NCBI GenBank assembly: GCA_964590495.1
Contig: CAZPWQ010000036.1
Coordinates: forward strand, 1 to 29,662
Reading direction: 5' to 3'
Origin: CAZPWQ01 sp964590495
Lineage (GTDB): Bacteria; Bacteroidota; Rhodothermia; Balneolales; Balneolaceae
DNA length: 29,662 nucleotides
This document shows positions 1 through 7,480 of the stretch, piece after piece. How positions within the stretch are numbered: the stretch's first letter is position 1; every line of letters begins with the position of its first letter. A program made the translations under genes and the position numbers. The notes under the pieces were generated by a model. The model worked only from the letters and a program-made list of their open reading frames with translations, did not search any database and had not been told where the DNA came from.

Positions 1-66
1 CGACTCCGCCTTTTTATTTTCTTATATTTTCCCCGGACAACAGTGATTTAAAATTTAAAATTACCC

Positions 67-435
67 ATGACCAGTTCCGAGCTCAGCGAATCAAACTTCA
101 AGCGGATAAGCATCATAAATTCGCTGTTATGCATTCCCCTAATCTTCCTGTTTGCCTGGCCCTACCTCTATTTGTGTCAATTCTATGCTGTTGATACCTA
201 TTTTGCCTGGCCCGGCTGTATGCTGTTTGCCATACCTTTCATGATAACACTCCTGCATGGACATGTGACCACTGCTCTGGGTACTGCCCACCGCCATCAT
301 TATTACGAATGGCTGTATGATAAGCCACTCACCTACGGACTTCTTTTTCACCCCGACATAATACGCACACGATTTCGCCTGATTTTACTCGTCAGCAGCC
401 TTTTTATTTTTATAGCCGGATTTCTGTTTTCATAA
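67..435 (+). CDS. Small hypothetical membrane protein, 122 aa
   Basis: I do not recognise this protein. It begins with ATG and has a short charged N-terminus followed by a hydrophobic stretch at about residues 17-40, a second around 45-65 and a third at the C-terminus (about 103-121), so three membrane passes are likely. A His-rich segment between passes two and three (around residues 75-79, with HRHH) is the only other distinctive feature. No catalytic motif is visible. It is followed by the convergent acetate module, with a repeat-filled gap between, so the neighbours give no functional clue. It reads as a real gene rather than a shadow because the opposite frame is shorter and the hydrophobic pattern is coherent. 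Confidence 0.6.
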   Translation: MTSSELSESNFKRISIINSLLCIPLIFLFAWPYLYLCQFYAVDTYFAWPGCMLFAIPFMITLLHGHVTTALGTAHRHHYYEWLYDKPLTYGLLFHPDIIRTRFRLILLVSSLFIFIAGFLFS

Positions 436-510
436 AATGTGCGGAGGAAAATAGACGAAAAAGGTACCCTCCATTTCAATCCATCACCACATTTTTCTAT
501 ATGGTACTAT

Positions 511-602
511 TACACAGAGTTATACGAAGAAGTACAAAGAACCGCAGCCCCGATGGATCGGGGGTGAAACTTTGTGCTTTCTCTGTGTCACTTGTGCAAC
601 AG
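511..602. repeat. Intergenic inverted repeat, CACAAAG-word family, copy 1
   Basis: The gap between the small membrane protein and the end of acs holds an inverted repeat. The left arm at 519-539 (GTTATACGAAG..GTACAAAG) pairs imperfectly with the right arm at 570-600 (CTTTGTGC..CTTGTGCAAC). The centre (548-563) is a tight hairpin with CCCCGAT and ATCGGGG arms. A second copy of the same words, with the arms in the opposite order, lies at 14884-15050. It may also serve as a transcription end between convergent genes, but there is no clean T tract. Confidence 0.65.
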
Positions 603-644
603 CCTGAAAGGATCCGGAGCCTGATTTCCCCCACATATATCAAT

Positions 645-2543
645 TCAATACGCCTGGCCGGCTTTCACATCTTCAACTACGGCCGGATCGAGAAGCGTGG
701 AAACATCACCCATATCATCCGTTTCTCCAGCGGCTACACTTCGAAGTATCCGGCGCATAATTTTACCTGAACGCGTTTTTGGAAGACCGGGAACAATCTG
801 AATCTTATCCGGTTTGGCTATCGGACTGATTATTTTTGCCACCAGGTCGTGAATCTCTTTTTTAAAAGCTTCCGGATCACCGACTTCCTCCTCACAGATC
901 ATGAAGGCAAAAATCCCCTCTCCTTTAACATCATGAGGATAACCCACCACTGCCGACTCAACGACTTTGGGATGTTCATCAATGGCATTCTCAATTTCAG
1001 CAGTACCCAGACGATGCCCGGAAACATTCAATACGTCATCAACCCTGCCGGTAATCCGATAGTAGCCGTCCTCGTCACGCCGACAACCGTCACCGGTAAA
1101 ATAGTAGCCCTTGTACTTGTTGAAATAGGTTTCCATATATCGCTCCTGGTCACCCCAGATTCCGCGCGTTACTCCCGGCCAGGGTTGCTTAATGGTGAGA
1201 TTACCCTGCACGCCATTGCCTTTGATCTCCTTGCCTTCATCATCCATTAGTGCGGGTTCTACACCGGGCAAAGGCAATGTGGCATAGCCGGGCTTCGTAG
1301 GCGTTATTCCAGCCAGTGGCGAGATCATAATTCCCGCCGTCTCGGTCTGCCACCAGGTATCGACGATAGGACATTCACCATTGCCTATTTCCTCGTTATA
1401 CCAGTGCCATGCCTCTTCATTAATAGGCTCTCCAACGGTACCCAGTACCTTCAGGGAACTCAGGTCGTATTTGTTGACATATTCAATATCTTCCTTCATC
1501 AATGCGCGAATAGCTGTCGGAGCCGTATAAAAATGAGTTACCTTATATTTTTCACATACCTCCCATAGGCGTCCCGGATCAGGATAATTGGGCACGCCCT
1601 CGAAAATGATGCCGGTTGCCCCGTTGAGAAGCGGGCCGTACATAATATAGGAATGACCCGTTATCCATCCTGCATCGGCGGTACACCAGTAAATATCCTC
1701 TTCCTCCACCTGGAATACATTGCGAAAAGTATAACTGGTGTAGACCATATATCCGCCGCAGGTGTGAACCTGGCCCTTTGGTTTTCCTGTTGAGCCGGAC
1801 GTATAAAGAATAAAAAGCGGATCCTCTGCATCCATCTCTACAGCTTCATGTTCCTTGGAAGCGTTACGGATCAGCATATGCCACCATTCGTCGCGCCCCT
1901 CCACCCAGTTGATATCACGATTGGTGCGCTGACAAACAATTACCTTGTTGACCGTTGGACATTCTTCAAGTGCCTCATCAGAAATATCTTTAAGCGGAAC
2001 GTGCTTTTCACCCCGTCGCAGACCGTCATTGGTGATCAGCATTTTGGCATCACAATCTTGCATGCGTTCGGCAAGCGATTGTGCTGAAAACCCGGCAAAT
2101 ACAATAGAATGAACCGCTCCTATCCGGGCACATGCCAGAGCTGCGATCATCAGCTCCGGCGTCATCGCCATATAAATAGCCACACGATCCCCTTTTTCAA
2201 TTCCTTTTGACTCCAGGACATTGGCAAACCTGCAAACATCCTCGTGCAGCTGACGATAGGTAATCGTGCGCCGAAAAGAATCGGGATGATTCGGCTCAAA
2301 AATGAAAGCCGTTTTATTGCCGATCGTATTGAGGTGCCGGTCCAGGCAGTTTTCGGTGATATTCATTTTACCACCTTCAAACCATTTGATATTGCCTTTC
2401 TCAAAACTTCCGCTGTGGGTTTTATCCCACCGCTTCCGCCAATAAAAAGTACCGGCTTCATGCTCCCAAAACTCTTCGAGATTTTCGATACTTTTTTTAT
2501 AGGTCTCTTTATATTCATCAAAAGAATCAATATTCAGCCACAT
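645..2543 (-). CDS. acs: Acetyl-CoA synthetase (AMP-forming)
   Basis: This ligase makes acetyl-CoA from acetate, ATP and CoA through an acetyl-AMP intermediate in the cytoplasm. At 632 residues it has the usual Acs length. Visible motifs are the N-terminal ACAS region, the nucleotide-binding loop YTSGSTGKPKG at 247-257, the WWQTETAG adenylate motif, YFTGD in the hinge region, and the C-terminal SGKIMRR with the catalytic and acetylation-controlled lysine at about 594. The start is an ATG with a proper Acs N-terminus. It is the last gene of a minus-strand set with a sodium symporter and its small subunit, which suggests acetate uptake and activation together. The 245-base gap before it holds an inverted-repeat element, so co-transcription with the symporter is likely but not certain. 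Confidence 0.97.
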   Translation of the reverse strand: MWLNIDSFDEYKETYKKSIENLEEFWEHEAGTFYWRKRWDKTHSGSFEKGNIKWFEGGKMNITENCLDRHLNTIGNKTAFIFEPNHPDSFRRTITYRQLHEDVCRFANVLESKGIEKGDRVAIYMAMTPELMIAALACARIGAVHSIVFAGFSAQSLAERMQDCDAKMLITNDGLRRGEKHVPLKDISDEALEECPTVNKVIVCQRTNRDINWVEGRDEWWHMLIRNASKEHEAVEMDAEDPLFILYTSGSTGKPKGQVHTCGGYMVYTSYTFRNVFQVEEEDIYWCTADAGWITGHSYIMYGPLLNGATGIIFEGVPNYPDPGRLWEVCEKYKVTHFYTAPTAIRALMKEDIEYVNKYDLSSLKVLGTVGEPINEEAWHWYNEEIGNGECPIVDTWWQTETAGIMISPLAGITPTKPGYATLPLPGVEPALMDDEGKEIKGNGVQGNLTIKQPWPGVTRGIWGDQERYMETYFNKYKGYYFTGDGCRRDEDGYYRITGRVDDVLNVSGHRLGTAEIENAIDEHPKVVESAVVGYPHDVKGEGIFAFMICEEEVGDPEAFKKEIHDLVAKIISPIAKPDKIQIVPGLPKTRSGKIMRRILRSVAAGETDDMGDVSTLLDPAVVEDVKAGQAY

Positions 2544-2622
2544 ACTACAGTTTTTTATTTTTAGTTGAAGAGGATTATGTCAACAATATTTCATATTAAA
2601 TAATTTAGATTGATAATTGATA

Positions 2623-2812
2623 AATTCGAAATCCAAATGACCTAAATCCGAAACGGCAAATTCTAAATCCGAATGTTCAAAATCCAAAACGGGTGCTTCT
2701 TCATAATTACTTAACCTTCTTTAAAATGTTGCATGGGTAAAGACAGGGTACATGACGGACAACAATCTCGAATGTTTTGGATTTTGGTCATTCGAATTTC
2801 GGATTTTTACTT
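2623..2812. repeat. Inverted-repeat element in the acs operon, copy 1
   Basis: Head-to-head arms are built from the words AATCCGAA and AATCCAAA. The left arm at about 2641-2693 contains GAATGTTCAAAATCC followed by AAAACGG. The right arm at about 2768-2808 is its reverse complement (CGAATGTTTTGGATTTTGG and on). The spacer is about 77 bases. A second copy with the same orientation and nearly the same spacer length lies at 4551-4700. The right arm overlaps the 3' end of the symporter gene and provides its stop codon. Confidence 0.8.
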
Positions 2813-4491
2813 TCTATTTCATCCCGCGGATACCGGATCATTTCAACCATCTCCGTGATTTCCGCTGGAGGTTCGGTTGTAAGCCTGGATATCACCAGTG
2901 AAACCACCAGGTTTACCAGCATGGCCACTGTTCCAAATCCTTCGGGTGAAATGCCGAACCACCAATCCTCGGGTGTTCCGCCTCCGAATCCGCCGAGCTT
3001 ATATTTTATCATATAAAACAGCATCAAAACAATACCGACCACCATACCGCTGATGGCCCCCTGGCGATTCATGCGCCTGTCAAAAATGCCCAGGATTATG
3101 GCGGGGAAAAAAGAAGCCGCTGCAAGACCAAATGCCAATGCTACCGTGGCCGCTACAAAGCCCGGCGGATTGATGCCGAAGTAACCTGCAACAAACACCG
3201 CGAAACCGGCAGCAATACGTGCTGAAATCAGCTCCCATTTTTCTGAGATCTCGGTATTAATCTGTTTTTTGATCAGATCGCGTGAAATACTTGTTGAGAT
3301 AACCAGAAGCAGTCCGGCCGCTGTAGAAAGTGCTGCAGCCAGTCCCCCGGCAACCACCAGTCCGACCACCCAGCTTGGCAGGTTTGCAATCTCGGGATTC
3401 GCCAGCACCATGATATCCTGATCGATTGCCAGTTCATTCGAGGCATCATCAGCCCTGTACTGAATTATATTATCATCGTTTTTATCATCGTATACAATCA
3501 AACCGGTTTTTTCCCAGTTCATAAACCAATCCGGTACATCTTCATACGGCTGTTCCGCTACTGTTTCGATCATATTCACACGGGCAAACGAAGCGATGGC
3601 CGGAGCAGTCGTGTAAAGAATGGCAATGAACAGAAGTGCATAGCCCACCGACTTTCGGGCGTCTCGAACCTTTGGTACGGTAAAAAAGCGTACGATGACG
3701 TGAGGGAGTCCTGCGGTTCCCACCATCAGCGCCAGAGTGATGGCAGCAACATCGATCATTGATTTCGATCCCGAAGTGTATTCGGCAAACCCCAGCTCAA
3801 CATTCAGCTGATTTAGCTTTTCCAGCAGATAAGTCCCTGAGCCGTCGGACAGGGTACTGCCGAATCCGATTTGTGGAATAACATGGCCGGTCAGCTGAAA
3901 GGAGATAAAAAAGGCGGGTACCATATAGGCAAAAATCAGTATGCAGTATTGGGCAACTTGTGTGTAGGTGATTCCTTTCATTCCTCCCAGCACCGCATAG
4001 AAAAAGACGATGGCCATCCCGATATAAACTCCTATTTCAATAGGTACTTCCAGGAATCGGGCAAAAACCACCCCAACACCTCTCATCTGTCCCGCTACAT
4101 AGGTGACCGATACAATGATGGCACAGATTACCGCAACCGTTCTGGCAACATTGGAGTAGTAGCGGTCCCCGATAAAATCAGGTACAGTAAACTTGCCGAA
4201 CTTTCGCAGGTAGGGAGCCAGCAGCAGGGCCAGGAGAACATATCCGCCCGTCCATCCCATCAGATAAACCGATCCGTCATATCCCATAAAAGAAATGAGG
4301 CCGGCCATAGATATAAAGGAAGCTGCAGACATCCAATCGGCTGCCGTTGCCATTCCATTGGCCAGCGGCGACACACGGCTGCCCGCAATGTAAAAATCAT
4401 TAGTGGAGCCCGCTCTCGACCATATGGCAATACCGATGTATAAAGCAAAGGTCAGTCCCACTAATGTATATGTCCATCCCTGGATATCCAT
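2788..4491 (-). CDS. Sodium:solute symporter, large subunit (acetate-type, VC_2705-like)
   Basis: This is a multi-pass inner-membrane transporter of the SSS family, with about a dozen hydrophobic segments and family motifs such as FYIAGSRVSPLANGMATAADWMSAASF near the N-terminus and GMKGITYTQVAQ in the middle. A large loop (about residues 310-370) precedes the conserved AAALSTAAGLLLVISTSISRD stretch. Its neighbours, a DUF4212 small subunit and acs, point to acetate or a related carboxylate as substrate; that is inference. I chose the ATG at 4491 (MDIQGWTYTLVG). A longer frame opens at 4572, but the extra 27 codons lie partly inside an inverted-repeat element and do not look like transporter sequence. 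The last six codons (KNPKFE) and stop come from another copy of that element. Confidence 0.9.
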   Translation of the reverse strand: MDIQGWTYTLVGLTFALYIGIAIWSRAGSTNDFYIAGSRVSPLANGMATAADWMSAASFISMAGLISFMGYDGSVYLMGWTGGYVLLALLLAPYLRKFGKFTVPDFIGDRYYSNVARTVAVICAIIVSVTYVAGQMRGVGVVFARFLEVPIEIGVYIGMAIVFFYAVLGGMKGITYTQVAQYCILIFAYMVPAFFISFQLTGHVIPQIGFGSTLSDGSGTYLLEKLNQLNVELGFAEYTSGSKSMIDVAAITLALMVGTAGLPHVIVRFFTVPKVRDARKSVGYALLFIAILYTTAPAIASFARVNMIETVAEQPYEDVPDWFMNWEKTGLIVYDDKNDDNIIQYRADDASNELAIDQDIMVLANPEIANLPSWVVGLVVAGGLAAALSTAAGLLLVISTSISRDLIKKQINTEISEKWELISARIAAGFAVFVAGYFGINPPGFVAATVALAFGLAAASFFPAIILGIFDRRMNRQGAISGMVVGIVLMLFYMIKYKLGGFGGGTPEDWWFGISPEGFGTVAMLVNLVVSLVISRLTTEPPAEITEMVEMIRYPRDEIESKNPKFE

Positions 4492-4550
4492 ATTTTCTAA
4501 TATGTTATTATAAGTTCCAGTCCATGCAAATCCGAAGCACGAATTCATAA

Positions 4551-4700
4551 AATCCAAAATCCGAATGTTCAAAATCCGAAACGGCTGCTGTTGTTAAATA
4601 CACAGTCCTCTAACAAAAAAAACAAGATATTCTAAATTCGGCTGAGTAATAAACAATAATCACGAATGTTTCGGATTTTGAGCATTTGGATTTTGGATTT
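4551..4700. repeat. Inverted-repeat element in the acs operon, copy 2
   Basis: The left arm at 4551-4584 pairs with the right arm at 4663-4700. On the common strand both read AATCCAAAATCC, then AATG, then TCAAAATCCGAAAC, with only a few differences. The spacer of about 78 bases matches that of copy 1 in length, and both copies share GGSTGCT after the left arm and AACAAT just before the right arm. It sits between the DUF4212 gene and the symporter gene. It encodes no protein and has no transposase. Confidence 0.8.
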
Positions 4701-4720
4701 GCTTTTTCGAATTTTTTATC

Positions 4721-4981
4721 TTACTCCTCATGCACATCAAACTTCCTGTCCAGGCGGTTCATCAGCCATACATATACAAAGATGAGGACCACAAATACGT
4801 AAATTGAGCCTTGTTGAGCAAACCAGAAGCCCAGCCGAAAACCGCCTATCCGGATCTGGTTCAGAGGTTCTACCAATACGATCCCGAATACAAATGATAC
4901 CAGGAACCACACTCCCAGCAGAATGCCTACATACCTGAGATTGGCATACCAGTACTCCTGCATTTTTTCTTTATTTCCCAT
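4721..4981 (-). CDS. DUF4212 / sodium symporter small subunit
   Basis: This 86-residue protein has two membrane segments (about residues 17-38 and 55-76). It has the DUF4212 hallmarks: an N-terminal YWYANLRYVGILLGVWFLVSF-like helix, a central GFRLGFWFAQQGSIYVFV stretch, and a charged tail (NRLDRKFDVHEE). This family is found next to VC_2705-type SSS transporters and is thought to be their small subunit; the neighbour here is such a transporter, 229 bases downstream. The ATG at 4981 is preferred over the TTG one codon earlier. It is the first gene of the acetate module, so its promoter should lie in the AT-rich gap upstream. Confidence 0.9.
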   Translation of the reverse strand: MGNKEKMQEYWYANLRYVGILLGVWFLVSFVFGIVLVEPLNQIRIGGFRLGFWFAQQGSIYVFVVLIFVYVWLMNRLDRKFDVHEE

Positions 4982-4984
4982 CAA

Positions 4985-5355
4985 TCTCAGCTTTTTTTAA
5001 AACTCTTATATTCTAACCGGCGAATTAGCACACATTTTAATTCAAACCACACCCGATTCACAATGAATTTATTCTGTTAATTGTTGGTCACAATAAATTA
5101 ACAAATCATTAAACCAGCAAATAATTCAATAATTTCCCCTGTGAATTTATAAGCATATATGAGAACTTCAAGTTTTAAATAGCTGGGGTAGCAGGCTTAC
5201 GATGAAGTACTCTCCTACCAGCTTGACGAAGTACGCCTTCGAAAGGCACTAAAGCGAATCCAATCCCAGAGAATCACTCTGAACACTTTACACCTTTTGT
5301 ATTTCCGATCATGGTTGACGGGCTGAGTGATCGCTGCAGGCTAAATGACATTCTC
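4985..5355. other. Non-coding gap between DUF4212 and sigma-factor genes
   Basis: The part nearest the symporter module (to about 5175) is AT-rich and should hold its promoter; no consensus is convincing. The rest (about 5183-5345) is richer in GC and carries an imperfect dyad, GGTAGCAGG near 5187 and CCTACC near 5214, with two close copies of GAYGAAGTA (around 5201 and 5226). No open frame of useful length crosses it. It may be a repeat or a gene remnant, since its composition differs from the flanks. No RNA family is recognised. Confidence 0.4.
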
Positions 5356-5925
5356 TCATTTATCCCACTTTCTTTTAAAACAATGATGAAGCCGGCTTAA
5401 AATACGTGATTTTTTAGTTCGCACATTAGCGCCGGAGATCTTAAAATGTTTACTGGCCTGTTTGGTAGTGGTATCCGGTTTATCGATAAAATGCTCTATA
5501 AATTCACGGGACTCTTCCTCGAGCTCTTTCAGACACGCTTCTAATATAAGCTGGCGATCCTGATCAATCAGGTTTTCTATTTGCTGTGCCGGTTCGACCA
5601 GATGTTCCCTGTTATAGTCCTCCAGATAATTAAACCTGTGCTGATCCTTGGTAAGGCGGATATATTCATGACGTGCGGCACGAAGCATATAGCTGAAGAT
5701 ATACTTCTCATTTTTGATATTATCCTTCCGGATTTGCTCATAGACATTCAAAAAAGCCTGTTGAATGGCTTCCTCGGAATCTTTTTCGTTGGCATTCATA
5801 ACAACTTTTAGATAATCCTTAAGACGATACAGCACTTCCTTGAGTATTTCACTGGCTTTGCCCTCTTTATTCTGCTGAAGTGCAAGTACCAATTCTGAAT
5901 AATCTGTTTTTTTGGTATTACTCAA
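5356..5925 (-). CDS. Sigma-70 family (ECF-like) RNA polymerase sigma factor
   Basis: The 189-residue protein has the two-domain plan of group 4 sigma factors. Region 2 is at about residues 25-98 (DSEEAIQQAFLNVYEQI, then KYIFSYMLRAARHEYIR) for -10 recognition and core binding. Region 4 is at about 126-185, with a helix-turn-helix near 153-178 (TTTKQASKHFKISGANVRTK). The start is a TTG at 5925: a stop codon lies two codons upstream and no ATG occurs in frame before residue 43, so the TTG is forced. The first upstream gene is a divergent lipoprotein/CHAT operon 737 bases away; the likely anti-sigma partner is at 10835-11569. It probably directs the promoter shared by those two units, which is inference. 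The region 4 sequence is divergent from well-known ECF groups. Confidence 0.88.
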   Translation of the reverse strand: MSNTKKTDYSELVLALQQNKEGKASEILKEVLYRLKDYLKVVMNANEKDSEEAIQQAFLNVYEQIRKDNIKNEKYIFSYMLRAARHEYIRLTKDQHRFNYLEDYNREHLVEPAQQIENLIDQDRQLILEACLKELEEESREFIEHFIDKPDTTTKQASKHFKISGANVRTKKSRILSRLHHCFKRKWDK

Positions 5926-6520
5926 TGCTTACTTACCCAATTTATACCCGTTTCTGTTAAAGTATATCCCGTAACTTATAAGGTTGATTTTTTAAAACAG
6001 CTAACGCAAAATAATGACTAACATCTCGGAAAAGAATATACTTATAGTCTTCCACAGATGATGGAGTCAACTTCTTTTGACACCTTAAACATCCCCGGAT
6101 TCTATCTTTCTTAATAACTCACCCGACTTTCCCGTAGATAATATATTTCTATTGTATATAGCAAAGACTACAAATAATTGAAGCCTTTGCAAAATTAATT
6201 AAGAAATGTCTTGCTCCATTTAGTATGAAGACAACTTAAAATCCATTTCAGAAATATATGGTTGTAATTTAGAGCAAGCACTTTTATAACATTAGGATCC
6301 TCTAAAAATCTTGCTCAAGACTCCCTAAATTTACTTCAAAACACATGTAATAATATTTATGACGATCATTTTAATATAAGAATAATATAATGTTTATGTA
6401 TTTATCATATGTTTATAATAAATAATAAATCATATATAATAGGATAGATTTTCACATTTATATTAAAATATAATTTTGTTACAAATTAATTTTCGGGGTC
6501 AAAATTCGATAAATTCACAT
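5926..6520. other. Long AT-rich divergent leader region
   Basis: This AT-rich stretch between the sigma gene and the lipoprotein operon has no credible frame. It contains an imperfect palindrome TTTGTTACAAA at 6475-6485, whose centre is 50 bases from that of the matching TTTGTAACAAA in the promoter at 6521-6556. Read on the minus strand from 6485 it gives TTTGTAACAAA and, at the right spacing, a weak match (5 of 9) to TACTCTTGT, so it could be a weak promoter aimed at the sigma gene. GAGCAAG near 6272 and CTTGCTC near 6311 form a small inverted repeat. The length of the leader allows for control beyond a single promoter. Confidence 0.45.
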
Positions 6521-6560
6521 TTTTTTTGTAACAAATGGGTCGCGAAATACTCTTGTATCA
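6521..6560 (+). promoter_or_regulatory. Probable ECF-type promoter of the lipoprotein-CHAT operon
   Basis: Seven T residues run into GTAACAA (6528-6534), 13 bases of spacer, then TACTCTTGT (6548-6556). The same arrangement with identical spacing is on the minus strand at 11824-11789, ahead of the anti-sigma-like gene; 29 of 36 positions agree, with the mismatches confined to the spacer. This fits a -35/-10 pair for a dedicated sigma factor, most likely the one encoded at 5356-5925. The first start codon follows about 105 bases later. Confidence 0.7.
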
Positions 6561-6662
6561 TGGAAGGGTACAAATAAAAAGTTAATATTCGCTTATTTAG
6601 CCCGCCCAAATAACAAAAATTCCAGTAGAATTCTGGAACAACTATAAATAAAGGACAAAACT

Positions 6663-6872
6663 ATGAAAACGCTCTCAACAAAACTTCTCGCTATCACATG
6701 CATTTTTGCACTCGTCACCGGTTGCGCTTCTGTCTCCGACCATGGTCTCGCCGATCAGCCCGACCAACCCGTCATCGAGCAGGTTACACCACCCCAACCC
6801 GATGATATCGACAAGCCTGAATTCGGCGGTGGTGATGACATGGAAGTCGTTGGCGACGAAAAAATTGAATGA
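6663..6872 (+). CDS. Small lipoprotein, tandem copy 1
   Basis: The 69-residue precursor has a lysine-containing signal peptide and a lipobox ending LVTGC with the lipidated Cys at position 21. The mature part of 49 residues is acidic, proline-rich (QVTPPQPDDIDKP at about 40-52) and glycine/aspartate-rich near the end (EFGGGDDMEVVGDEKIE), so it is probably unfolded or extended. No known domain is recognised. This copy differs from the others by SDHGLADQ in place of TDHGLAEQ. It starts at an ATG with AAAGGACAA upstream, the first gene after the shared promoter block. Its place ahead of a CHAT protease destined for the same compartment makes it a candidate substrate or signal carrier; that is inference. 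Confidence 0.85.
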   Translation: MKTLSTKLLAITCIFALVTGCASVSDHGLADQPDQPVIEQVTPPQPDDIDKPEFGGGDDMEVVGDEKIE

Positions 6873-6921
6873 CCACATATTAATTACTTATTACTCATCA
6901 CTAAATAAATAGGACAACATT

Positions 6922-7131
6922 ATGAAAACGCTCTCAACAAAACTTCTCGCTATCACCTGCATCTTTGCACTCGTCACCGGTTGCGCCTCGGTCACCGACC
7001 ACGGTCTCGCCGAGCAACCCGACCCGCCCGTCATCGAGCAGGTTACACCACCCCAACCCGATAATATCGACAAGCCTGAATTCGGCGGGGGCGATGATAT
7101 GGAAGTCGTTGGCGACGAAAAAATTGAATGA
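6922..7131 (+). CDS. Small lipoprotein, tandem copy 2
   Basis: This is the second copy of the 69-residue lipoprotein, with the same signal peptide and LVTGC lipobox (Cys21). Differences from copy 1 are S25T, D31E, Q35P (giving DPPV) and D48N; the C-terminal GGGDDMEVVGDEKIE block is unchanged. The gap from copy 1 is 49 bases with no obvious terminator or separate promoter, so the three genes should be on one transcript. Conservation of the acidic tail against changes in the middle suggests the tail is the functional part. I do not recognise the family. Confidence 0.85.
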   Translation: MKTLSTKLLAITCIFALVTGCASVTDHGLAEQPDPPVIEQVTPPQPDNIDKPEFGGGDDMEVVGDEKIE

Positions 7132-7178
7132 CCATATTAATTACTCATTAATCATCACTAATAACAAAAGACAACACT

Positions 7179-7388
7179 ATGAAAACGCTCTCAACAAAAC
7201 TTCTCGCTATCACCTGCATCTTTGCACTCGTCACCGGTTGCGCTTCGGTCACCGATCACGGTCTCGCCGAGCAACCTGACCAGCCCGTCATCGAGCAGGT
7301 TACACCGCCCCAACCCGATGATATCGACAAGCCTGAATTCGGCGGTGGCGATGATATGGAAGTCGTCGGTGACGAAAAAATTCCATAA
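7179..7388 (+). CDS. Small lipoprotein, tandem copy 3
   Basis: This is the third copy, again 69 residues with lipobox LVTGC. It carries TDHGLAEQ like copy 2 but DQPV and PDDID like copy 1, a mosaic that points to exchange between copies. Its last residue is Pro instead of Glu (EKIP, stop TAA) because the repeat unit ends there and unique sequence follows. It lies about 90 bases upstream of the CHAT protease gene, with a 14-base palindrome between them. The mature chain has only two lysines (51 and 67) and no arginine, which matters if the protease cuts after basic residues. Confidence 0.85.
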   Translation: MKTLSTKLLAITCIFALVTGCASVTDHGLAEQPDQPVIEQVTPPQPDDIDKPEFGGGDDMEVVGDEKIP

Positions 7389-7417
7389 TCTTTAACTTCT
7401 GTCATTAGGCTATTACC

Positions 7418-7431
7418 CTCTTGATCAAGAG
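7418..7431. promoter_or_regulatory. 14-base perfect palindrome before the CHAT gene
   Basis: CTCTTGATCAAGAG reads the same on both strands and lies between the last lipoprotein gene and the protease gene. It could be an operator for a dimeric regulator or fold in the mRNA as a short hairpin that separates high lipoprotein output from lower protease output. No T tract follows, so it is not a standard terminator. Function is not shown by the sequence. Confidence 0.4.
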
Positions 7432-7480
7432 AAAGAAAAATCTCAGATAACGTTTTACCACAATCTTTCTTAGATTGGGC

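Larger units (their letters stand above)
6650..7388 (+). repeat. Three tandem copies of a gene-sized unit
   Basis: Three direct repeats of about 258 bases (start-to-start 259 and 257) each contain a ribosome-binding region, one 69-codon lipoprotein gene and a short AT-rich spacer. The coding parts differ at only a few positions, so the duplications are recent or kept alike by recombination. Copy 3 changes in its last codon (EKIP instead of EKIE) where the repeat ends. The copies are much richer in GC than the leader in front of them. Confidence 0.95.

Noticed and set aside
849..1250. 133-codon frame opposite acs
   Set aside because: Antisense shadow of a conserved synthetase region; no start signal and no family features.
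3871..4443. 190-codon frame on the plus strand opposite the symporter
   Set aside because: It lies entirely antisense to a well-supported transporter gene, has no recognisable domain, and its composition follows from the codon pattern of the gene on the other strand.
4492..4572. 27-codon N-terminal extension of the symporter
   Set aside because: It runs into the inverted-repeat element and lacks transporter features; the ATG at 4491 gives the expected N-terminus.
6965..7279. 104-codon frame overlapping lipoprotein copies 2 and 3
   Set aside because: It is a frame-shifted reading of the tandem repeat. The repeats make several such frames, but only the lipoprotein frame has a signal peptide and matching starts in all three copies.
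6650..7388. CRISPR-like array
   Set aside because: The repeats are about 258 bases long and encode a protein; there are no short repeats with unique spacers here or elsewhere in the window.
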